64,000 nt of DNA from Actinomycetota bacterium (GTDB lineage Bacteria > Actinomycetota > Actinomycetes > S36-B12 > UBA10799): positions 248,001-312,000 of the forward strand of contig JACJWU010000002.1 of assembly GCA_020636995.1 (NCBI GenBank), given 5' to 3'. A model generated the notes under the pieces. It searched no databases. It saw nothing but the letters and a program-made list of their open reading frames with translations, and had not been told where the DNA came from. The translations under genes were made by a program, and so were the position numbers. Shown piece after piece: positions 49,251 through 60,695 of this stretch. Numbering within the stretch: position 1 is the first letter of the stretch; every line of letters starts with the position of its first letter.

Positions 49251-50513
49251 ATGAGCACCGTCCCGTTCTGGGGTCCCGATTTCGCCCAACTCGAAGCGGA
49301 GGACCCCGAGATCGCGGGGATCCTGCTGAGTGAACTAGACCGGCTACGCGGTGGCCTGCAGCTCATCGCGAGCGAGAACTTCACCAGTCCGGCAGTACTG
49401 GCCGCCCTCGGATCGACGCTGAGCAACAAGTACGCCGAGGGCTACCCCGGTCGGCGCTACTACGGGGGCTGCGCTGAGGTGGACAAGGCCGAGACCATCG
49501 GCATCGAGCGTGCCAAGGCCCTGTTCGGTGCCGACCATGCGAACCTCCAGCCTCACTCGGGCGCCTCGGCGAACATCGCGGTGTACGGCGCATTCGTCAA
49601 GCCCGGCGAGAAGGTGCTGGCCATGAGCCTGCCGCACGGTGGCCACTTGACCCACGGAACCAAGGTGTCGTTCTCGGGGAAGTGGTTCGACGCGGTGCAC
49701 TACGGGGTCAACCCGACCACGGAGGACATCGACTACGACCAGGTCCGCGACCTGGCTCGTGAGCACCAGCCGAAGATGATCATCTGCGGTGGTTCGGCCA
49801 TCCCGAGACTGATCGACTTCGCCGCCTTCCGCGAGATCGCCGACGAGGTGGGCGCGATCCTCATGGTGGATGCCGCGCACTTCATCGGCTTGGTCGCCGG
49901 CAAGGCGATCCCGAGCCCGGTGCCCTACGCCGACGTTGTCACCTTCACCACCCACAAGGTTCTGCGCGGACCCCGCGGCGGCATGATCCTCAGCACATCG
50001 GAGCACGCCGCCGCCATCGACAAGGGGGTCTTCCCGATGATGCAGGGCGGCCCGCTGATGCACTCGGTGGCCGCGAAGGCCGTGGCGCTCAAGGAAGCTG
50101 CCACCCCGGCGTACCAGCAGTACGCACGCGAGGTCATCGAGAACGCCCAGGCGCTGACCGCCGGACTCGAGGCCGAGGGCATGCGGGCTGTCACCGGTGG
50201 CACCGACACCCACCTCGCCCTGCTCGATCTGCAGCCTCTCGGGGTGACCGGCGCCGAAGCCGAACAGCGCTGCGACGCCGCCGGCATCGTGCTGAACAAG
50301 AACGCCATCCCCTTCGATCCCCAGCCCCCCAGCGTGGCCAGTGGCATCCGGGTCGGGTCGCCCAGCGTCACCACCCAGGGCATGGGTGTTTCACAGATGA
50401 AGGAGGTCGCGGCGTTGATCGGTCGCGCCGTGCGCGAACCGGGGGCCGCTGAGGAAGTGCGCGCGAGCGTCGACGCCCTCGTCCGCGAGTTCCCGGCCTA
50501 CCCGGCAGGCTGA
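49251..50513 (+). CDS. glyA: Serine hydroxymethyltransferase
   Basis: The 420-residue PLP enzyme has LIASENFTSPAVLAALGS, NKYAEGYPGRRYYGG and LQPHSGASANIAVYGAFVKPGE. The PLP Lys lies in VTFTTHKVLRGPRGG. It converts serine and tetrahydrofolate to glycine and methylene-tetrahydrofolate. TACACT at about 49215 and an AGGAG site at 49241-49245 give it its own promoter and ribosome-binding site. The glyA-wecA-atp order matches Streptomyces rather than Mycobacterium. No glycine riboswitch structure is seen in the 93-nt upstream gap. Confidence 0.96.
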   Translation: MSTVPFWGPDFAQLEAEDPEIAGILLSELDRLRGGLQLIASENFTSPAVLAALGSTLSNKYAEGYPGRRYYGGCAEVDKAETIGIERAKALFGADHANLQPHSGASANIAVYGAFVKPGEKVLAMSLPHGGHLTHGTKVSFSGKWFDAVHYGVNPTTEDIDYDQVRDLAREHQPKMIICGGSAIPRLIDFAAFREIADEVGAILMVDAAHFIGLVAGKAIPSPVPYADVVTFTTHKVLRGPRGGMILSTSEHAAAIDKGVFPMMQGGPLMHSVAAKAVALKEAATPAYQQYAREVIENAQALTAGLEAEGMRAVTGGTDTHLALLDLQPLGVTGAEAEQRCDAAGIVLNKNAIPFDPQPPSVASGIRVGSPSVTTQGMGVSQMKEVAALIGRAVREPGAAEEVRASVDALVREFPAYPAG

Positions 50514-50523
50514 CCCACCCGCT

Positions 50524-51615
50524 GTGCGCGAGTACCTGGTCTGCTTCCTGGTCGCCGCGGCCGTCACCTATGTGTTGACGCCGCCGGTGCGCCGTCTGGC
50601 CATCAAGGCCAAGGCGATGGCCGAGGTCCGCGACCGGGACATCCATGCCACGCCGACCCCACGGTGGGGGGGCTTGGCGATGTACGGCGGTTTCCTGGCC
50701 GGCATGCTGATCGCCAGCAAACTGCCAGGCATGGCCGTTGTCTTCGGAGGTAACCGACAACCCCTGGCGCTGGTCGTGGGGTCGACCCTCATCGTGGGTC
50801 TCGGTCTGCTCGACGACCGCTTCGGTTTGGACGCCCCGACGAAGTTCGCGGGCCAGGCGCTGGCTGCCGGATCGATGGCCTTCCTGGGCATCCAGATGGT
50901 GTGGCTGCCGATCGGCGGGACCCTGGTACTCGATCCCCTCACGAGCGTCCTGCTGACCGTACTCTTCGTGGTGCTGACCATCAACGCGGTGAATTTCGTC
51001 GACGGTCTCGACGGTCTGGCCGCCGGGATCGTGGGCATCGCCGCCACCGCGTTCTTCATCTACGCGTTCCTGCTCTCCGTGGAGTTCGGCTTCGACCGCG
51101 CGACCCTGGCCGCGTTGATCAGTGCCGTGCTGGCGGGTATCTGCGTGGGGTTCCTGCCACACAATCTGAACCCCGCCCGGCTGTTCATGGGTGACACCGG
51201 GTCGATGCTGATCGGACTGTTGCTCGCGGCCAGTGCGATCACACTGTCCGGACGGGTCGATCCCAGCGCGGTGCGCGGCGAACTGCTGCTGCCGGCGATC
51301 CTGCCGCTGCTGCTCCCGCTGGCGGTCATCGCGGTGCCACTGGTCGATGTCGCGATGGCCGTGGTCCGCCGCACCCGACGTGGCCGCAGCCCGTTCGCCC
51401 CGGACAAAGAACATCTGCACCACCGGCTGATCGAACTGGGCCACTCTCAGCGGCGGGCGGTGGCGCTCATGTACGCCTGGACCGCGCTGATCGCGTTCTC
51501 GGCGGTGGCGGTCGCCCTCGTACCGTGGCCGCTGGCGCTGGTGGTCTTCTTGGCGGGACTGGCCGGGCTGGCCTTCCTGGTCTCGCGCCCACCGGCGGCG
51601 CTGTCCCGCCGATAG
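50524..51615 (+). CDS. wecA: Polyprenyl-phosphate GlcNAc-1-phosphate transferase (WecA/Rfe type)
   Basis: The 363-residue membrane protein of about eleven helices belongs to the MraY/WecA family. Signatures are HATPTPRWGGLAMYGGF, LGLLDDRFGLD (DDxxD-like), NAVNFVDGLDGLAAGIVG, LFMGDTGSMLIG and the cytoplasmic loop KEHLHHRLIELGHSQRR. It transfers a sugar-1-phosphate, probably GlcNAc, to the polyprenyl carrier to start cell-wall linkage unit or polysaccharide synthesis. Rv1302 holds the same place beside the ATP synthase genes in mycobacteria. GTG 50524 follows glyA by 10 nt. Confidence 0.9.
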   Translation: MREYLVCFLVAAAVTYVLTPPVRRLAIKAKAMAEVRDRDIHATPTPRWGGLAMYGGFLAGMLIASKLPGMAVVFGGNRQPLALVVGSTLIVGLGLLDDRFGLDAPTKFAGQALAAGSMAFLGIQMVWLPIGGTLVLDPLTSVLLTVLFVVLTINAVNFVDGLDGLAAGIVGIAATAFFIYAFLLSVEFGFDRATLAALISAVLAGICVGFLPHNLNPARLFMGDTGSMLIGLLLAASAITLSGRVDPSAVRGELLLPAILPLLLPLAVIAVPLVDVAMAVVRRTRRGRSPFAPDKEHLHHRLIELGHSQRRAVALMYAWTALIAFSAVAVALVPWPLALVVFLAGLAGLAFLVSRPPAALSRR

Positions 51616-51649
51616 TCCGGGTTAACACAACGGTTACAGTTGACGTGTC

Positions 51650-52114
51650 ATGAATCCTGATTCCGCCGTCTCCGCCCGGACCATCATTCGTCCGGCCATC
51701 GGGACTGTCGTGGTCGGTGCCATCGGCACCGTCTGGGGCGCGATCGTAGCGGGCACTCCCGGGGTCGTCGCGGGGATCATGGCCACCGTCGTCGTGCTGG
51801 TGTTCTTCGCGCTGGGCCAACTCGCCGTGCAACGGGTGATGGCGAACAACCCGGCGATGGGCCTCAACGTCGCACTCGGGGTGTATCTCGGCCAGATCCT
51901 CCTGCTCTTCATCCTGTTGCTCGTACTGCGCGACGCCACGTTCTTCGACCCCAAGGTCTTCGCGGGCACGATCGTGGCGTGTGCGTTGGTCTGGACCGCC
52001 CTGATCGTGGTGGGTCTCTCGTCGCGCCCGCAGACCTACGTCGAGCCCGAGTCGACTCTGGGTCTGTCCGACGATCCGGAGGTCATCTCCCGACTGCGGA
52101 AGCCAGGCTCGTGA
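51650..52114 (+). CDS. Small membrane protein before the ATP synthase genes (Rv1303-like)
   Basis: The 154-residue protein has four hydrophobic helices (GTVVVGAIGTVWGAIVAG, GIMATVVVLVFFALGQLAV, VALGVYLGQILLLFILLLVL and GTIVACALVWTALIVVGL) and a polar C-terminal tail. It occupies the place of ATP synthase protein I or Rv1303 ahead of atpB. It may assist c-ring assembly or ion uptake, as proposed for AtpI. TACAGT at 51635-51640 may be the operon promoter's -10 box, leaving only a few untranslated bases before the ATG. Confidence 0.72.
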   Translation: MNPDSAVSARTIIRPAIGTVVVGAIGTVWGAIVAGTPGVVAGIMATVVVLVFFALGQLAVQRVMANNPAMGLNVALGVYLGQILLLFILLLVLRDATFFDPKVFAGTIVACALVWTALIVVGLSSRPQTYVEPESTLGLSDDPEVISRLRKPGS

Positions 52115-52168
52115 AGGCGCGGGGCGAGCGTCGGGTGCCGGGGCGGTGCTGGTAGGTTGAGCGCGAAC

Positions 52169-52408
52169 ATGAAAGCACCGAAACCCACCGACCGTGAGGC
52201 GCCCAACGTCGCATGGACCGTGATGAACAACCTCATCGCCGGGATCCTCGTGTACGGGGGGCTCGGCTACTTGATCGGTCTCTGGCTCGGTAACGCTCCG
52301 GTCGGTTTGGCCATCGGTACCGTGTTCGGCCTCGTGGCCAGTACGTTCTTGATCGCGTTCCGCCTGCGGCAATTGGATGGCGGTCCCAACACCCAGCGGG
52401 AGGCGTAG
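52169..52408 (+). CDS. AtpZ/AtpI-family small protein
   Basis: The 79-residue protein has two helices (VMNNLIAGILVYGGLGYLIG and PVGLAIGTVFGLVASTFLIAF) and matches the AtpZ/AtpI family by length and the G-rich first helix. It probably helps assemble the F0 sector. ATG 52169 is preferred to TTG 52157, which would sit inside a candidate TAGGTT -10 box (52153-52158). Its TAG stop shares a base with the atpB start codon. Confidence 0.78.
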   Translation: MKAPKPTDREAPNVAWTVMNNLIAGILVYGGLGYLIGLWLGNAPVGLAIGTVFGLVASTFLIAFRLRQLDGGPNTQREA

Positions 52409-53214
52409 TGCAGGGCGCAGTCGTTCCGATGTCCGAGGTGGAGCCGGGGTGCCACCTCGGTTCCGGGTGTGGATTTCCCGCTCCGGACGCTTCGATCTTC
52501 GACATCGAACCCTACTTCGGCAACTTCACCAAGCCGGTGTTCCTGCTGCTGCTCGGCTCGCTGCTCATCATCATCTTCTTCCTCGCCGCGTTCCGTCGCC
52601 CGCAACTGATCCCCAGCAAGCTGCAGAGCATCGGGGAGATGGGCTACCTGTTCATCCGCGACGGCATCAGCCGTGAGGTCATCGGCAAGGACGGCGACCG
52701 CTTCGTTCCGCTGCTGTTCAGCATCTTCTTCTTCGTGTGGATCGGGAACCTCTGGGGCATCATCCCCGGGGCGCAGTTCCCCGTGAACTCCCGGTTCGCC
52801 TTCCCGGTGGGCCTGGCGATCACGGTCTGGTGCATCTACATGTTCCTGGGCATGCGTCACCAGGGCCCCATCAAGTTCTTCACCAACATGATGTTCCCGC
52901 CCGGCATGCCCAAGGCGATCTACATCATCCTGGCCCCCATCGAGTTGATCTCGAACGTGCTGGTGCGCCCCGTCACGCTGTCGATCCGGTTGTTCGCCAA
53001 CATGTTCGCCGGCCACTTGCTGCTGACGGTCTTCACCGTGGCGGCCTTCTACCTGGCCAGCCCGTCGGTGATCGGGATCCTGGGGTCGGCCACATCGTTC
53101 CTGATGACCGTGATCTTCACCGCCTTCGAGGCCCTGATCCAGGCCCTGCAGGCGTACATCTTCACGCTGTTGACCGCGGTGTACATCGCCGGATCACTGC
53201 ACGCCGAACACTGA
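52408..53214 (+). CDS. atpB: ATP synthase subunit a
   Basis: The 268-residue membrane protein has the invariant Arg in RPVTLSIRLFANMFAGHLLL and the C-terminal helix FEALIQALQAYIFTLLTAVYI. It forms the proton half-channels next to the c-ring. GTG 52408 overlaps the upstream stop. An in-frame ATG at 52429 (MSEVEPG) is possible and would remove seven residues. The extended N-terminus with two cysteines (GCHLGSGCGF) precedes the first helix. Confidence 0.95.
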   Translation: MQGAVVPMSEVEPGCHLGSGCGFPAPDASIFDIEPYFGNFTKPVFLLLLGSLLIIIFFLAAFRRPQLIPSKLQSIGEMGYLFIRDGISREVIGKDGDRFVPLLFSIFFFVWIGNLWGIIPGAQFPVNSRFAFPVGLAITVWCIYMFLGMRHQGPIKFFTNMMFPPGMPKAIYIILAPIELISNVLVRPVTLSIRLFANMFAGHLLLTVFTVAAFYLASPSVIGILGSATSFLMTVIFTAFEALIQALQAYIFTLLTAVYIAGSLHAEH

Positions 53215-53514
<300 letters not shown>

Positions 53515-53526
53515 GGACTGCCGATC

Positions 53527-54075
53527 ATGACTTGGATGCTTGCTGCCGAAGAAGGCGGAAGCAACGTCCTGCGGATCCCGATGTTCGAGTTCGTCATCGG
53601 TCTGGTGGCGTTCTTCATCGTCTTCGGGGTGCTGGCCAAGGTGGCCCTGCCCAAGATCAAGGAGACGCTCGAGGAGCGTGCCGACGCGATCGAGGGCGGG
53701 ATCAAGCGCGCCGAGGAGGCGCAGGCCGAGGCGCAGCGCACCCTGGAGCAGTACCAGGAGCAGATGGCCGCAGCCCGTGCCGAGGTCGCTGAGATCCGCC
53801 AGCAGGCGGAGGCCGAGCGCGCCACGGTGATGGAGGAGGCCCGCAAGGCCGCGGAGGCGCAGGCGCAGCAGATCGCCGCCAACGCCACCGCGCAGATCGA
53901 GGCCGAGAAGGCGAAGGCCCTCGCGGATCTGCGTCGCTCCATGGGTGGCGTGGCGACCGACCTCGCGGGGCGGATCGTGGGTGAGTCGATGACCGACGAC
54001 GCCCGCGCCGCGGCCGTGGTGGACCGCTTCATCGCTGACCTCGAGCAGGCCAGTCCGAACGGCGGGCAGAACTGA
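53527..54075 (+). CDS. atpF: ATP synthase subunit b
   Basis: The 182-residue protein has one N-terminal membrane helix (FEFVIGLVAFFIVFGVLAKVAL) and a long Ala/Glu/Arg-rich coiled coil (EERADAIEGGIKRAEEAQ onward). It is the peripheral stalk that joins a to the delta subunit. It starts 12 nt after atpE, and its stop overlaps the atpH ATG by one base. Confidence 0.95.
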   Translation: MTWMLAAEEGGSNVLRIPMFEFVIGLVAFFIVFGVLAKVALPKIKETLEERADAIEGGIKRAEEAQAEAQRTLEQYQEQMAAARAEVAEIRQQAEAERATVMEEARKAAEAQAQQIAANATAQIEAEKAKALADLRRSMGGVATDLAGRIVGESMTDDARAAAVVDRFIADLEQASPNGGQN

Positions 54076-54893
54076 TGATCGGGGCCAGTCGCACGTCCCT
54101 GGCAGCGCTGAGGGAGGCCGTGAACGCGCGCTTCGACAGCGCTGACGCGGCTGGTCTGGCCGCTGATGGACAGTCGATCCTCTCGTTCGCAGCCCTGCTC
54201 GGACGCGAGCGAACGCTGCGCCAGACCCTCGCCGACCCGGCGATGGATGCCGGTGCGAAACGCTCGCTGCTACAACGTCTGCTCGAGGGCCGAGTGGGAC
54301 CGGGCGCATTCGACCTGATCGCGGAGACGGCCGGCCAGCGCTGGTCGAACGACGGGGACATGATCGACGCCATGGACGAGGCAGGTGCCAGCCTCCTGCT
54401 GATGTCCGCGGAGAAGGATGGTCGGCTCGACCGGGTCGAGGAGGAGGTCTTCCGCTTCGGCCGGATCATCGACTCCAACCCGGACCTGCAGATGGCCCTG
54501 ACCAACCCCGCAGTCGACGAGCAGAGCAAGGCGGCCATCGTCTCGCAGTTACTGGACGGCAAGGCCGACCCGCTCACGGTGTCGCTGTTGCAGACCGCCA
54601 CCACCGAACTCCATGGGCGCCCCGTCCAGGTGGCTGTGGCCAACATGAGCGCGCTTGCCGCACAGCGGCGCGGCCGGGTCGTCGCCGAGGTCCGGACCGC
54701 GATCCCGCTGTCCGACGAGCAGACAGGCCGCCTGACCGCCGCCCTCGGGCGGATCCATCACCGCGACGTGCAACTGAACGTCACTGTCGACCCGAGCATC
54801 GTGGGTGGCCTGGAGATCCGGGTCGGCGACGAAGTGATCGACGGAACCTTGTCCACCCGCATCGAGGCGGCTCGACGCCGGCTCACCCACTGA
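54075..54893 (+). CDS. atpH: ATP synthase subunit delta
   Basis: The 272-residue protein has the OSCP/delta fold with the C-terminal signature VDPSIVGGLEIRVGDEVIDGTLSTRIEAAR. It is longer than the E. coli delta (177), owing to an N-terminal extension of about 80-90 residues. It is not the much longer b-delta fusion of mycobacteria. It ties the peripheral stalk to the alpha/beta crown. It is coupled to atpF by a TGATG overlap. Confidence 0.94.
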   Translation: MIGASRTSLAALREAVNARFDSADAAGLAADGQSILSFAALLGRERTLRQTLADPAMDAGAKRSLLQRLLEGRVGPGAFDLIAETAGQRWSNDGDMIDAMDEAGASLLLMSAEKDGRLDRVEEEVFRFGRIIDSNPDLQMALTNPAVDEQSKAAIVSQLLDGKADPLTVSLLQTATTELHGRPVQVAVANMSALAAQRRGRVVAEVRTAIPLSDEQTGRLTAALGRIHHRDVQLNVTVDPSIVGGLEIRVGDEVIDGTLSTRIEAARRRLTH

Positions 54894-54916
54894 CGAAGAA
54901 CTAGAGAGGCACAGAC

Positions 54917-56551
54917 ATGACCGAACTTTCGATCTCGCCGGACGAGATCCGCGCCGCGATCGAGGCCAACGTCTCGACCTTCGCCCCGGAGAACGCGCGC
55001 GAGGAGATCGGCCGCGTCGTGGAGACCGGTGACGGTATCGCCCGCGTCGAGGGTCTGCACTCCGCGATGGCCAACGAACTGCTCGAGTTCGAAGGTGGCC
55101 TGCTCGGTGTGGCCCTGAACCTCGACGTGCGCGAGATCGGTGTCGTTCTACTCGGTGACGCCAGCGATGTTGAGGAGGGTCAGACGGTCCGTCGCACCGG
55201 CCGAGTCCTGTCGGTGCCGGTCGGCGACGGCTTCCTCGGTCGTGTGGTCGACCCGCTGGGCAACCCGATCGACGGCCTCGGTGACATCACCGCTGAGACC
55301 GACCGGGCACTGGAACTGCAGGCGCCCACCGTCGTGCAGCGGCAGCCGGTGAAGGAGCCGATGCTGACCGGGCTCAAGGCCGTGGACGCCATGACGGCGA
55401 TCGGCCGTGGTCAGCGGCAGTTGATCATCGGTGACCGCCAGACCGGCAAGACCGCCATCGCTCTGGACACGATCCTCAACCAGAAGTCCAACTGGGAGTC
55501 CGGCGACCCGAAGAAGCAGGTCAAGTGCATCTACGTCGCGATCGGCCAGAAGGGTTCGACCATCGCCGCGGTGCGTGGGGCGCTCGAGGAGTACGGCGCT
55601 CTGCCGTACACCACCATCGTCGCTGCGCCGGCGTCGGACTCGGCAGGCTTCAAGTACCTGGCCCCGTACACCGGCTCGGCCATCGGCCAGCACTGGATGT
55701 ACAACGGCCAGCACGTGCTGATCATCTTCGACGACCTCTCCAAGCAGGCCGAGGCCTACCGTGCTGTGTCGCTGCTGCTGCGCCGCCCGCCGGGTCGTGA
55801 GGCCTACCCCGGTGACGTCTTCTACCTGCACTCGCGGCTGCTCGAGCGTTGCGCGAAGCTGTCCGACGAGATGGGTGGCGGTTCGATGACTGGTCTGCCG
55901 ATCATCGAGACCAAGGCCAACGACGTCTCGGCGTACATCCCGACCAACGTCATCTCGATCACCGACGGACAGTGCTTCCTGGAGTCCGACCTGTTCAACT
56001 CCGGTGTGCGTCCGGCGATCAACGTCGGTATCTCGGTGTCCCGTGTCGGTGGCTCGGCTCAGCCGAAGGCGATCCGCAAGGTCGCGGGAAGTCTGCGTCT
56101 GGACCTCGCCCAGTTCCGTGAGCTCGAGGCGTTCGCCGCATTCGGTTCGGACCTGGACAAGGCGTCGAAGGCGCAGTTGGAGCGTGGGTCGCGCCTGGTC
56201 GAACTGCTCAAGCAACCGCAGTACCAGCCCTTCTCGATGGAGCGCACCGCGGTGTCGGTGTGGGCCGGAACCACCGGTCAGCTCGACGATGTGCCGCTCG
56301 AGGACATCAAGCGCTTCGAGTCCGAGTTCCTCGAGAACGTGGAGTCGCAGCATGCCGGGGTTCTTGCGGCGATCCGCGAGAGCGGTGAGTTGTCCGACGA
56401 CTCAGTCGGGGCGCTCGAGAAGGCGGTCGACGCCTTCAAGCGCACCTTCATGACCAGTGAGGGACACCTGCTGGTCAAGGATGTCCCGGTCGAGGCGCTG
56501 CCCGAAGAGGACATCCAGGTGGCACAGGTGACCCGACAGGTGCGCGGCTGA
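54917..56551 (+). CDS. atpA: ATP synthase subunit alpha
   Basis: The 544-residue protein has the P-loop [16 protein letters not shown], the alpha signature [17 protein letters not shown], and [24 protein letters not shown]. It is the non-catalytic nucleotide-binding subunit of F1. An AGAGAGGCA site precedes ATG 54917. It carries a C-terminal extension ([22 protein letters not shown]) seen in actinobacteria. Confidence 0.97.
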   Translation: MTELSISPDEIRAAIEANVSTFAPENAREEIGRVVETGDGIARVEGLHSAMANELLEFEGGLLGVALNLDVREIGVVLLGDASDVEEGQTVRRTGRVLSVPVGDGFLGRVVDPLGNPIDGLGDITAETDRALELQAPTVVQRQPVKEPMLTGLKAVDAMTAIGRGQRQLIIGDRQTGKTAIALDTILNQKSNWESGDPKKQVKCIYVAIGQKGSTIAAVRGALEEYGALPYTTIVAAPASDSAGFKYLAPYTGSAIGQHWMYNGQHVLIIFDDLSKQAEAYRAVSLLLRRPPGREAYPGDVFYLHSRLLERCAKLSDEMGGGSMTGLPIIETKANDVSAYIPTNVISITDGQCFLESDLFNSGVRPAINVGISVSRVGGSAQPKAIRKVAGSLRLDLAQFRELEAFAAFGSDLDKASKAQLERGSRLVELLKQPQYQPFSMERTAVSVWAGTTGQLDDVPLEDIKRFESEFLENVESQHAGVLAAIRESGELSDDSVGALEKAVDAFKRTFMTSEGHLLVKDVPVEALPEEDIQVAQVTRQVRG

Positions 56552-56554
56552 ACC

Positions 56555-58949
<2,395 letters not shown>

Positions 58950-58951
58950 CC

Positions 58952-59329
58952 ATGGCGACGCTCAACGTGGCGATGACGTCCACGAAGCGCAACGTCTGGG
59001 AGGGCGACGCGTCGTTGGTCGTGCTGCGCACCCTTGATGGCGAGGTCGGGATCATGCCCGGCCACTCGCCGCTGATGGGGATGCTGTCCGACGGACCGAT
59101 CTTGATCCGTCCGGTCGAGGGTGAGGACATCCGCGCGTACATCCATGAGGGCTTCTGCACTGTGGACGGCAACCGGGTGATCATTCTGGCCGAGTGGCTG
59201 GAGATGGCCTCGGAGATCGATGTGCGACAGGCCGAACAGGAGCTCGAGGAGGCCCGCAAGCAGGGCACCGAGGCTGAAGTGCGCAAGCAGGAAGGGCGAC
59301 TGCAGGTCGCCGTCGGCCCGCACCACTAG
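58952..59329 (+). CDS. atpC: ATP synthase subunit epsilon
   Basis: The 125-residue protein has the beta-sandwich VWEGDASLVVLRTLDGEVGIMPGHSPLMGML and a short C-terminal helix (EQELEEARKQGTEAEVRKQEGRL). It couples the rotor and may inhibit ATP hydrolysis. It lies 2 nt after atpD and is the last gene of the operon. A GC-rich hairpin starts 8 nt beyond the stop. Confidence 0.95.
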   Translation: MATLNVAMTSTKRNVWEGDASLVVLRTLDGEVGIMPGHSPLMGMLSDGPILIRPVEGEDIRAYIHEGFCTVDGNRVIILAEWLEMASEIDVRQAEQELEEARKQGTEAEVRKQEGRLQVAVGPHH

Positions 59330-59337
59330 GCGTACTT

Positions 59338-59381
59338 CGTCGAGGGTGGACGTTTCCCGAGGGGGACGCCCACCCTCGACG
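59338..59381 (+). terminator. Terminator-like hairpin after atpC
   Basis: CGTCGAGGGTGG (59338-59349) pairs perfectly with CCACCCTCGACG (59370-59381). The 20-nt loop can pair further (CGT/ACG ends, CCC/GGG). Confidence 0.75.
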
Positions 59382-59432
59382 TGTATCTGGCGGGGGCCCG
59401 CACCTGTGGCCACTTCCCGGCCCTCCCGGGCG

Positions 59433-59556
59433 TTTGTGACGTTGTTGTCACGGCCACGACGCCATTGTGATGAAGGTGCGGGGTCTGCGGCCGGTGAACC
59501 CCTCACCTTCGTCACAAAGCACATTCAACGGGTCGCACCTTCGTCACAATGGTGGG
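59433..59556. repeat. R3 element, copy A (left of the DUF559 gene)
   Basis: Four units in direct-direct-inverted-inverted order: TTGTGACGTTG at 59434, TTGTGATGAAGGTG at 59465, CACCTTCGTCACAA at 59504 and again at 59536. Copy B at 60524 has the same layout and roughly 80 percent identity by eye. Together they flank the gene at 59623-60459 at about 65 bp on each side. Nothing else is seen between 59382 and 59622. Confidence 0.85.
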
Positions 59557-59622
59557 CTTGCGGGCAGATGGGGTCGGACACGGTCTCACGAGCAGGTGGG
59601 TGATCCCCAAAGGGGCTCCCGG

Positions 59623-60459
59623 TCATGAGCGCCAGCCGCGCTGGGCCAACAAGCGCATGATCTGTTCGACCGTGTCGTGCATGTGGGAGAACTGCGCAGA
59701 CGTGAGCACCATGCAGACCCAGCCATGCTCGGCGTAGGCGTTGCGGGTCTGGGCGTCCTGATGCCGTTGGCGCGCCTGGTCGTGATGGATGCCGTCGTAT
59801 TCGATGACGAGACGGTACTCGGGCCACACGAGGTCTCCGGTGCCCAGCCACACGCCATCCTCGACGATGTCCCGGTTGATCTCGGGGGCGGGCAGGCCCT
59901 TCAGGTGCAGTTCCACACGAAGCAGCGTCTCGCGCACTGAGCGACTGCGCGGATCCGTGAGCGGTGCCACCTGACGCAGATTCTGCGCGCCTCGGACCCC
60001 ACGCGGGACGACGAGATCCGTGATCTGCAGCAACCCGCGCCGCACCATCACGTCCGTGACCGCGACCAGATTCGGCATGTCGATGCACGCCCCGAGATCC
60101 ACCCAGGTCCTGAACGGGTTCGTCACAGGTAGACCCTTGACGATCTCGGTGCAGTCGCTGACCTCACGTTGGTGCCATGTCACGGCCTTGCGGCTTCCGC
60201 GGGTGATGTTCTTGGGCACGGTGACGTGCACAGCGCTATGGGTGGCCGGCGGGGTCGGCAATCCGAGGATGCGCGCGGCGGTGGTGTGGGAGAAGACCGC
60301 CCCGGCGGGCAGGGTCAACGCGACCGCCTGGAGAAGGTCGAGCCACGATGTCGCCGTCGCGTCGATCCGCACGCCGCGGGTGGGGGTGCGCAGGGTGGCC
60401 CGCCGCGTCTGCGCGTACGTGAGTTCCGGAGTTCCACGTTTGGTCACGATGAAGGGCAC
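59623..60459 (-). CDS. DUF559-type endonuclease-like protein with AbiEi-like N-terminus
   Basis: The 278-residue protein has an N-terminal winged-helix-like part, including LLQAVALTLPAGAVFSHTTAARILGLP. This is the kind annotated as type IV toxin-antitoxin AbiEi-like or transcriptional regulator in actinobacteria. The C-terminal Vsr-like nuclease domain has the Asp in GTGDLVWPEYRLVIEYDG, Glu in that same strand and His-His after it. The nuclease activity is inferred from the fold family only. No antitoxin gene is adjacent. The start is GTG 60459. The gene stands alone between atpC and cobO, bracketed by R3 palindromes, which suggests it is a separate mobile or selfish cassette. Confidence 0.78.
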   Translation of the reverse strand: MPFIVTKRGTPELTYAQTRRATLRTPTRGVRIDATATSWLDLLQAVALTLPAGAVFSHTTAARILGLPTPPATHSAVHVTVPKNITRGSRKAVTWHQREVSDCTEIVKGLPVTNPFRTWVDLGACIDMPNLVAVTDVMVRRGLLQITDLVVPRGVRGAQNLRQVAPLTDPRSRSVRETLLRVELHLKGLPAPEINRDIVEDGVWLGTGDLVWPEYRLVIEYDGIHHDQARQRHQDAQTRNAYAEHGWVCMVLTSAQFSHMHDTVEQIMRLLAQRGWRS

Positions 60460-60523
60460 GTATCCACTGTGATCGCCGGTGCTATTCGGGTGCCAGCGCC
60501 GCTAGGTATCTGTGGACAAGCTC

Positions 60524-60648
60524 TTTGTGACGTTGTTGTCGCGGCTCCGACCCCCTTTGTGACGAAGGTGAGGGGTACACCGCGGCCGAACACCGCACCT
60601 TCGTCACAAAGCGCCGTCCTTGGGTCGCAACTTCGTCACAAAGGGGGT
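60524..60648. repeat. R3 element, copy B (right of the DUF559 gene)
   Basis: Units are TTGTGACGTTG at 60525, TTGTGACGAAGGTG at 60557, CACCTTCGTCACAA at 60596, and CAACTTCGTCACAA at 60628. The steps 32, 39 and 32 nt equal those of copy A within one base. The inner pair is a perfect 14-bp inverted repeat. It lies just past the stop codon of cobO, where it may also terminate transcription. Confidence 0.85.
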
Positions 60649-60695
60649 GGAAGGGGGTGAGACGGGGGCCGGAGGGGCGCAGGGATCCCGACCGA

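Noticed and set aside
59623..60459. Classical type IV toxin-antitoxin operon
   Set aside because: Only one gene is present. No AbiEii-like nucleotidyltransferase lies beside it.
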